64,000 nucleotides of DNA, taken from assembly GCA_015665275.1 (NCBI GenBank), contig JADFAL010000026.1, positions 62,001 to 126,000 of the forward strand, written 5' to 3'. The stretch is from Flavobacteriales bacterium (GTDB lineage: Bacteria; Bacteroidota; Bacteroidia; Flavobacteriales_D; Crocinitomicaceae). Each line of letters starts with the position of its first letter. Positions within the stretch are counted from its first letter, which is position 1. Under the pieces are notes generated by a model that was not told where the DNA came from, searched no databases, and worked only from the letters and a program-made list of their open reading frames with translations. A program made the translations under genes and the position numbers. Below are positions 59,273 to 64,000 of the stretch, piece after piece.

Positions 59273-59767
59273 ATGGCGACAGAAGGACGCAATTTATCTG
59301 AATATAACAAGGATTTTATTCCAAACGGTGCCGATTTTAAGATCGGCATTGTTGTTTCTGAATGGAACGAGAATATCACCCTGAATTTGCTAAAGGGGGC
59401 GAAGCAGGCGCTCATTGACAATGGAGTTCTTGAGAACAATATCATGGTTCGTTTCGTACCAGGTGCCTTTGAACTTCCTTTGGGATGCCAGTTCTTTTGT
59501 GAACACACAAGCGTAGATGGTTTGGTTGCCATTGGAACGGTTATTCAAGGCGAAACCCGTCATTTCGATTTTGTTTGTGAAGGGGCCACCCAAGGAATCA
59601 AGGATGTTAACTTGAAGTACGACACGCCTGTTTCTTTTTGCCTGCTTACGGATAATACCGTACAGCAATCCATTGATCGATCAGGAGGAAAGCACGGAAA
59701 TAAAGGAATCGAATGCGCCGTTGCGTGCATGAAAATGATTGCTTTGAAACGCTCATTTCAATCTTAA
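59273..59767 (+). CDS. ribH: 6,7-dimethyl-8-ribityllumazine synthase
   Basis: From the ATG at 59273 the protein has 164 aa, usual for RibH. Signs include GADFKIGIVVSEWNENITLNLLKGAKQAL, RFVPGAFELPLGCQF (substrate-binding), and the catalytic VIQGETRHFDFVCEGATQGI with His. The end reads CLLTDNTVQQSIDRSGGKHGNKG. RibH joins 3,4-dihydroxy-2-butanone 4-phosphate with the ribityl-pyrimidine to form lumazine in riboflavin synthesis, often as a 60-mer shell. An upstream in-frame ATG (59198) lies inside the TPR gene and is rejected. Other rib genes are not in the window. Confidence 0.95.
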   Translation: MATEGRNLSEYNKDFIPNGADFKIGIVVSEWNENITLNLLKGAKQALIDNGVLENNIMVRFVPGAFELPLGCQFFCEHTSVDGLVAIGTVIQGETRHFDFVCEGATQGIKDVNLKYDTPVSFCLLTDNTVQQSIDRSGGKHGNKGIECAVACMKMIALKRSFQS

Positions 59768-59779
59768 AATACTACAACA

Positions 59780-61168
59780 ATGACTTTGATTAAATCCATC
59801 TCCGGTATTCGCGGTACCATTGGGGGAAAAGTGGACGAAGGATTAACACCTGTGGACGCGGTTAAGTTCGCAGCTGCCTACGGAACCTGGTTGAAACAAC
59901 GAAACGAAAACGCTTCCAAAATTAAGGTAGTCATTGGTCGTGATGCACGAATTTCAGGAGAGATGATTTCCAACCTCGTAGTATCAACGCTAGTAGGTTT
60001 GGGAATCGATGTGGTGAACCTAGGTTTGTCAACCACTCCAACGGTTGAAGTGGCAGTTCCTATGGAAAATGCACACGGTGGGATTATCCTAACAGCGAGT
60101 CACAATCCGAAACAATGGAATGCGCTGAAATTGTTGAACGAATTGGGAGAATTCATTTCGGGAGATGATGGAAAAAAGGTTCTTTCTATTGCCGAACAAG
60201 ATGCATTTGACTTTGCTGAGGTAAATGATTTGGGGAAAGAAACGCACGACGATTCCTATCTTCAAAAACACATTGATGCAATTCTAGCACTGCCATTGGT
60301 CAATAAAGATGCAATAGCTGCGGCAGATATTTCCGTTGTTGTAGACGCGGTAAACTCTACTGGCGGAATTTTCGTTCCGGCTATGTTGGAAGCCCTAGGA
60401 GTAAAGAACATTACGAAACTATATTGTGATCCAACGGGACACTTTCCGCACAACCCTGAGCCGCTTCCTGAACATTTGACCGATTTATCATATAAAATCA
60501 AAGAAACCGGAGCCGATTTGGGAATTACAGTTGATCCAGACGTAGATCGTTTGGCCTTGGTGTGTGAAGACGGATCCATGTTCGGAGAAGAATACACGCT
60601 TGTAGCGGTTTCAGACTACGTTTTGAGCAAAACACCGGGAAGTACGGTTTCCAACCTTTCCTCTACTCGAGCACTTCGTGACATTACAGAAGGACGTGGA
60701 TTGAAGTATCACGCATCTGCTGTTGGTGAAGTGAATGTTGTAAATACCATGAAAGCCGAAAACGCTGTTATTGGTGGTGAAGGTAATGGTGGAATCATAT
60801 ACCCTGAACTGCATTACGGGCGTGATTCTTTGGTTGGGATTGCTCTGTTCTTATCCTTGCTTGCTGAGAAGAAAATGAAGGTTTCAGATCTTCGCGATAG
60901 CTATCCGAAATACACCATTTCTAAGAATAAAATTCAATTGACGCCTGCTATTGATGTGGACGCGATTCTGAAAACAATGGCAGAACGTTATGCAAACGAA
61001 GAGGTTGATACTACAGATGGTGTTAAGATCTACATCGGAAAAGAATGGGTGCACTTGAGAAAGAGCAATACCGAGCCGATTATCCGAGTATATTCTGAAA
61101 GCAAATCATTGGAAGCGGCGAATGCATTTGCCGGGGAAATTATTGCAGAAATCGAAGGGTTGATTTAA
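59780..61168 (+). CDS. glmM: Phosphoglucosamine mutase / phosphohexomutase
   Basis: The 462-aa protein belongs to the alpha-D-phosphohexomutase superfamily: ISGIRGTIGGKVDEGLTP at the start, catalytic Ser107 in ILTASHNPKQWNALKL, metal-binding Asp252/254/256 in TVDPDVDRLAL, sugar-binding GEGNGGIIYPELHYGRDS, and the phosphate-binding RKSNTEPIIRVYSES at the end. The GEGNGG and RKSNTEP sequences favour GlmM, which makes glucosamine-1-phosphate for UDP-GlcNAc and peptidoglycan. Related phosphoglucomutases cannot be fully excluded. It follows ribH by 12 bp. Confidence 0.9.
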   Translation: MTLIKSISGIRGTIGGKVDEGLTPVDAVKFAAAYGTWLKQRNENASKIKVVIGRDARISGEMISNLVVSTLVGLGIDVVNLGLSTTPTVEVAVPMENAHGGIILTASHNPKQWNALKLLNELGEFISGDDGKKVLSIAEQDAFDFAEVNDLGKETHDDSYLQKHIDAILALPLVNKDAIAAADISVVVDAVNSTGGIFVPAMLEALGVKNITKLYCDPTGHFPHNPEPLPEHLTDLSYKIKETGADLGITVDPDVDRLALVCEDGSMFGEEYTLVAVSDYVLSKTPGSTVSNLSSTRALRDITEGRGLKYHASAVGEVNVVNTMKAENAVIGGEGNGGIIYPELHYGRDSLVGIALFLSLLAEKKMKVSDLRDSYPKYTISKNKIQLTPAIDVDAILKTMAERYANEEVDTTDGVKIYIGKEWVHLRKSNTEPIIRVYSESKSLEAANAFAGEIIAEIEGLI

Positions 61169-61280
61169 AAGACCTCTGATTTATTGAATTAATAATCACT
61201 TGAAATAGTTACCCGGGTTGTTAGACATTTGTCAAATTACCAAATTGTATATTTCTAGTAATTGCCAACTAATTTCCTTA

Positions 61281-61316
61281 AATTAAAACAAGGACACTAT
61301 AGGTCGAGTCGACGGA
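61281..61316. repeat. Partial copy of a dispersed repeat flanking the SanA-like gene (copy 1)
   Basis: AATTAAAACAAGGACAC (61281-61297) recurs exactly at 62100-62116. The match continues loosely with GTCGAG and CGACGG in both. This copy lacks the complementary right half present in copy 2. The two copies enclose the SanA/YdcF-like gene. The rest of the 61169-61350 gap shows nothing else supportable. Confidence 0.5.
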
Positions 61317-61350
61317 GAAGAAATTTATCGAACTCCCTCATTTAGCCACC

Positions 61351-62013
61351 TTAAGGAATCACAATTTTGTCTCCCAAATAAGTAGGCTCCACTCCGAGGT
61401 TAACCTCTGTATAAGCTTTACCCCTCGCGAAAAACTCCCGTAATTTGGTTCGAATACCCCCTGCATAATTAACTCCCTTGGCGTTGAACCCGTAAGCTTG
61501 AATTCCAAATCTTCTGGCGATATAAACGGCACGTTCATTCTGAAACTCCTGAGAAATAACAACAAATTTCTGCTGTCCAAATACCTTCTTAGCGCGAATC
61601 ATTGAATCATATGTGTCAAAACCGGCATAATCTAAATAAATCGAACTGTCAGGAATTCCAGCCTCTATAAGCGAAATTCGCATATCTTGAGGTTCATTAT
61701 AATCACTTCGACCGTTATCACCACTAATCAGTAAATACTTTATCTTTCGAGCCTCATATAGGCGAACAGCTGCATCAATTCGATTTTGAAAATACTCGTT
61801 TATACTTCCGTTACTGAGATATTTCGAAGTTCCGGGAACGATACCAACGTTGACAGAAGGTAACCTATTCATGTCACTCGTAACATAATCATTGCTGACA
61901 TACTCAACGCGGAAATGTGCGAAAAGGAAAAAGAGAAAAACAATACAGGAAATGACCAGAAAGAAACGGATAGCTTTCCTTCGACTTGGCAGGTAATCTT
62001 TGAAATTCTTCAT
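61351..62013 (-). CDS. SanA/YdcF-family membrane protein (DUF218)
   Basis: The 220-aa protein has one N-terminal TM helix (AIRFFLVISCIVFLFFLFAHF) and a DUF218 domain with VNVGIVPGTSKYLSNGSINEYFQNRIDAAVRLYEARKIKYLLISGDNG, DMRISLIEAGIPDSSIYLDYAGFDTYDSMIRAKKVF, and FVVISQEFQNERAVYIARRFG. The PGTSKYLSNG block is characteristic of SanA, a membrane protein linked to outer-membrane integrity and vancomycin exclusion. The reaction is unknown. The gene is bracketed by 17-bp direct repeats (61281 and 62100), hinting at insertion or duplication. A longer relative is at 32163. Confidence 0.88.
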   Translation of the reverse strand: MKNFKDYLPSRRKAIRFFLVISCIVFLFFLFAHFRVEYVSNDYVTSDMNRLPSVNVGIVPGTSKYLSNGSINEYFQNRIDAAVRLYEARKIKYLLISGDNGRSDYNEPQDMRISLIEAGIPDSSIYLDYAGFDTYDSMIRAKKVFGQQKFVVISQEFQNERAVYIARRFGIQAYGFNAKGVNYAGGIRTKLREFFARGKAYTEVNLGVEPTYLGDKIVIP

Positions 62014-62099
62014 TATCTACGTCAAAATACCCTATCAAATTACAATTCCATCTTTTGTAAACATCACGTACCCAATTTATTTTGGCTTTTTTAACGTAC

Positions 62100-62159
62100 A
62101 ATTAAAACAAGGACACCATTCGTCGAGGCAGCGTTACGACGGTAATAATGTCCTTGTTT
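62100..62159. repeat. Repeat copy 2 forming a long hairpin upstream of the SanA-like gene
   Basis: AATTAAAACAAGGACAC (62100-62116) repeats copy 1. The stem AAACAAGGACA (62105-62115) pairs with TGTCCTTGTTT (62149-62159), and an inner stem CGTCG/CGACG (62121-62125 with 62137-62141) nests inside, giving a hairpin of about 55 nt. It lies 86 bp upstream of the sanA-like start and 64 bp after the peroxidase stop. It could be a structured RNA, a terminator (few T follow) or a mobile repeat; the last is favoured by the second copy. Confidence 0.5.
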
Positions 62160-62223
62160 CCTCACCAAACATCTTGGTTAAAAATGCACGCTCGAAAGCC
62201 CCAGCGCACACTTTGCAATTTCC

Positions 62224-63318
62224 TTAATTAGGGTCTGAATAATCTGGGTTGTTCAAATACGTCGGATCTGTCAACGTATTCAGAAAGTTGACAATATCTT
62301 CCCTGTCTTGGCCTGAGAGCCCAATGCCGTTATCGGCTGAAGCTTGTAACTGTGGAGCCAATTTATTCGATTGATTCACACCATTATTATAGAATTGAAT
62401 AACCTGCTCCAGCGTATTGAATCGACCGTCATGCATGTATGGACCACTCACCGCAATGTTTCGTAGCGAAGTTGTTTTAAATTTCGCGCGATCCGCAGGG
62501 TTCCCCGTCACACCTTCTCTACCGACGTCCTAGATGTTTCCATCACCATCCAATCCGATATTGAAGTATTGAGGGCTGTCAAAATTTGCACCGCCGTGAC
62601 ATTGTGCACAGTTTACTGTTCCCTGAGGTCCACCGCCTCCAGGACCGTTCATATTGTTCTGACCGATGCCGAAGAACAAGCGTCTTCCACGCTCCTCACT
62701 TTGCGTTAGAGTAACATTGCCAGCGAGATATTGATCGTATTTACTGTCATTGGAAACAATCGTTAGCATGAAGTTCTCTAAAGCCAAACCAATACGATCT
62801 GATGTGATAGAATTGTCACCGAAAGCAGCTTCAAACATCGTCGGATAATCGCTGGTATTGTTCAGTTTGGAAACTACATTTGCCAAAGTTTCATTCATTT
62901 CCAATGGATTCTCAATAGGTCCAACGGCCTGCTCTCTCAAAGTAGTCGCACGTCCATCCCAGAAGAACCCACCATTGTGCCATGCGAGATTGAAAATTGC
63001 CATTCCCTGACGCCCTCCTTGCGCTCCACCAACACCGGTAGAGAATTGATTGACATCTGAGAATACATCGCCCTGAGAATGACAGCTTGCACAGCTTATC
63101 GTTTGATCTGAGGACAACAACTTATCGTAGAATAATTTGCGTCCCAATTGACTTCGGGCTTCGGTAATAGGATTATCTGCCGGAATATTTGGAGCCGGAA
63201 ATCCTTCGCTTTGTTCGATTGTTAAAAGAGTTGTGTCTTGCTGTATCATTCCATCTTTTTTACAAGATGCAAGTACGAATACTGAGGACACCGCTAGGAG
63301 AATGAGTCGCGTGTTCAT
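62224..63318 (-). pseudogene. Di-heme cytochrome-c peroxidase (MauG/CcpA family) gene with an in-frame TAG
   Basis: From the ATG at 63318 the protein has a lipoprotein signal (MNTRLILLAVSSVFVLASC). The family core is present: first heme CASCH (ISCASCHSQGDVFSD), NLAWHNGGFFWDGRATTLREQA, second heme CAQCH, then a stop TAG at 62530-62532 after GLDGDGNI. The same frame continues DVGREGVTGNPADRAKFKTTSLRNIAVSGPYMHDGRFNTLEQVIQFY to the TAA at 62224-62226. Intact relatives read on without stop (often Glu or Tyr at this site). All hemes and the late Met region remain. If TAG is real, the enzyme lacks the C-terminal third and is likely inactive; if it is a consensus error, it is a normal peroxidase of 364 aa. 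Confidence 0.85.
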
Positions 63319-63542
63319 GAGAAATAAGGTTTGCGTTAAGAGTTGTTTCTCAGCGATTTTTTGCGCTTCAGTGGAGAGCTCAAGCGAAAAAAACAACTGT
63401 TACTCTATTAAACGACTGGGCCTTTAATTAATTGTGCGCGCATATAAAAAATTGCATTTTGAATAATTCTTCAATCTCAATTGAACCCTTCTTTAAGATG
63501 GCTGTACTAGGACTTGAATGAGTAAGTATATCAATAAATTGA

Positions 63543-63574
63543 CAGACCTCGCTTAGAAACTGCATGCAGGTCTG
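63543..63574 (+). promoter_or_regulatory. Hairpin in the leader region of the MuiA-like gene
   Basis: CAGACCT (63543-63549) and AGGTCTG (63568-63574) are exact complements around an 18-nt loop, about 30 bp before the ATG at 63604. It may form in the mRNA leader. The remaining 63397-63603 region shows no gene. Confidence 0.3.
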
Positions 63575-63603
63575 GTAGTAAAAACCATCAACTTTAAAAA
63601 GTC

Positions 63604-64000
63604 ATGAAAAAATTTGTTTCATTCATCTGTTTGCTGCTTCTAGCGGCTAACACGTATGCAAACGACGACAAAATCGTAGCATCGAAAATTTCCAAAGTCA
63701 CGGTATACTCTCAAGGTGCACAAGTGTATCGAACCGCTTCCTACGTCATCAACAAAGGCGTTACACAGGTAGTCATCGAAGGTATTAGCCCTAGAATTGA
63801 TCCAAAAAGTTTGCAAGTAAAAGCGACTGGGAACTCAATCATTCTAGATACAAAATACAATGTATTCTATCCGCAACCGGAAGTGACAGAATTAACCGGA
63901 TTGCCCTTAAAAGTACGCCAGCAAATCACTCGACTGGAGGACTCTATCTTGAATGTAAATTACGATATCCAAACCTTTCAGGATGAAATCGACGTACTTG
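63604..64000 (+). CDS. DUF4140/DUF4139 (MuiA-like) secreted protein, partial at window end
   Basis: The window ends inside this gene after 132 codons. A signal peptide (MKKFVSFICLLLLAANTYAN) precedes VASKISKVTVYSQGAQVYRTASYVINKGVTQVVIEGISPRIDPKSLQVKATGN, a DUF4140 N-terminal domain. A coiled-coil region is starting at the cut (RLEDSILNVNYDIQTFQDEIDVL). In this family DUF4139 follows at the C-terminus. Such proteins, including MuiA of mucoidy, are mostly exported and have no agreed activity; the later domain is inferred from family layout. Confidence 0.85.
   Translation, partial: MKKFVSFICLLLLAANTYANDDKIVASKISKVTVYSQGAQVYRTASYVINKGVTQVVIEGISPRIDPKSLQVKATGNSIILDTKYNVFYPQPEVTELTGLPLKVRQQITRLEDSILNVNYDIQTFQDEIDVL

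Noticed and set aside
61281-62159. Integron attC site or CRISPR repeat
   Set aside because: There is no RYYYAAC/GTTRRRY core, no integrase of the IntI kind nearby, and only two repeat copies with a gene rather than spacers between them.
6027-62532. In-frame TAG codons as programmed recoding (Pyl or other)
   Set aside because: TAG is used as an ordinary stop in several intact genes here (integrase, the kinase-like 9223 gene, NTF2-like gene, 38481 gene), no pyl genes are visible, and the kinase has a second, unrelated lesion.

Overview
The window looks like chromosomal DNA from a member of the Bacteroidota, most likely Flavobacteriia (a Crocinitomicaceae/Cryomorphaceae-like relative; this placement is inferred from gene content, not from a marker tree). 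Supporting signs are C-terminal type IX secretion (T9SS) sorting domains, a TonB receptor with a carboxypeptidase-like plug extension followed by a DUF4249 lipoprotein, LytTR/LytS-type two-component genes, MORN and YwqK-like proteins, many short lipoproteins, few Shine-Dalgarno sequences, and several TAnnTTTG-like -7 boxes. Genes are densely packed on both strands, with many ATGA overlaps. I see no rRNA, tRNA, CRISPR array, IS transposase or prophage.

Layout. 1-1.25 kb: tail of a heavy-metal efflux module (RND adaptor end, His-rich lipoprotein, ICMT-like methyltransferase, N-terminal stub of a heavy-metal P-type ATPase) cut off abruptly at a tyrosine recombinase gene (1.26-2.5 kb). 2.8-8.5 kb: gapA with a perfect palindrome in its promoter region, small conserved genes, and a LytTR regulator whose sensor kinase gene carries both a frameshift and a nonsense codon. 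8.7-16.3 kb: lipo-cytochrome c, fructosamine-kinase-like gene, NhaC antiporter, a hutG-hutF pair for late histidine catabolism, and a pseudouridine synthase. 16.4-20.7 kb: a redoxin gene coupled to a cytochrome c/copper-monooxygenase/T9SS protein, then a T9SS protein with a tail-fibre-like chaperone-domain protein.

20.9-32.9 kb: typA, a DEAD-box helicase, a GT2 glycosyltransferase, an ECF sigma/anti-sigma pair, a soluble DUF2723-like fragment, a Ycf48-like T9SS protein, AraC regulator, tatA-like gene, a frameshifted lipoprotein gene, thioesterase, MscS channel and YdcF-like protein. 32.9-38.4 kb: a tight minus-strand operon (polysaccharide deacetylase, FemAB-like transferase, WbpM/CapD-type dehydratase, YbgC-like thioesterase, YwqK-like repeat protein) suited to surface glycan synthesis. 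38.5-50.4 kb: CYTH protein, threonine aldolase, TauE, PqiA, O-methyltransferase, SpoU methyltransferase, SulP transporter, TonB receptor + DUF4249.

50.6-56.5 kb: five tightly coupled envelope genes (DUF547-beta-barrel fusion, lipoprotein, BamA-like protein, MORN protein, GT-C-like membrane protein) that look like one uncharacterised cell-surface unit. 56.6-61.2 kb: housekeeping block with DUF721/DciA-like gene, recF, a membrane TPR protein, ribH and a GlmM-type mutase. 61.2-64 kb: a SanA/YdcF-like gene bracketed by copies of a 17-bp repeat, one copy part of a long hairpin; a di-heme cytochrome-c peroxidase gene interrupted by an in-frame TAG; and the start of a DUF4140/DUF4139 (MuiA-like) gene. 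Three genes (sensor kinase, A7-run lipoprotein, peroxidase) carry frame-breaking lesions. These may be real decay or consensus errors in the assembly.
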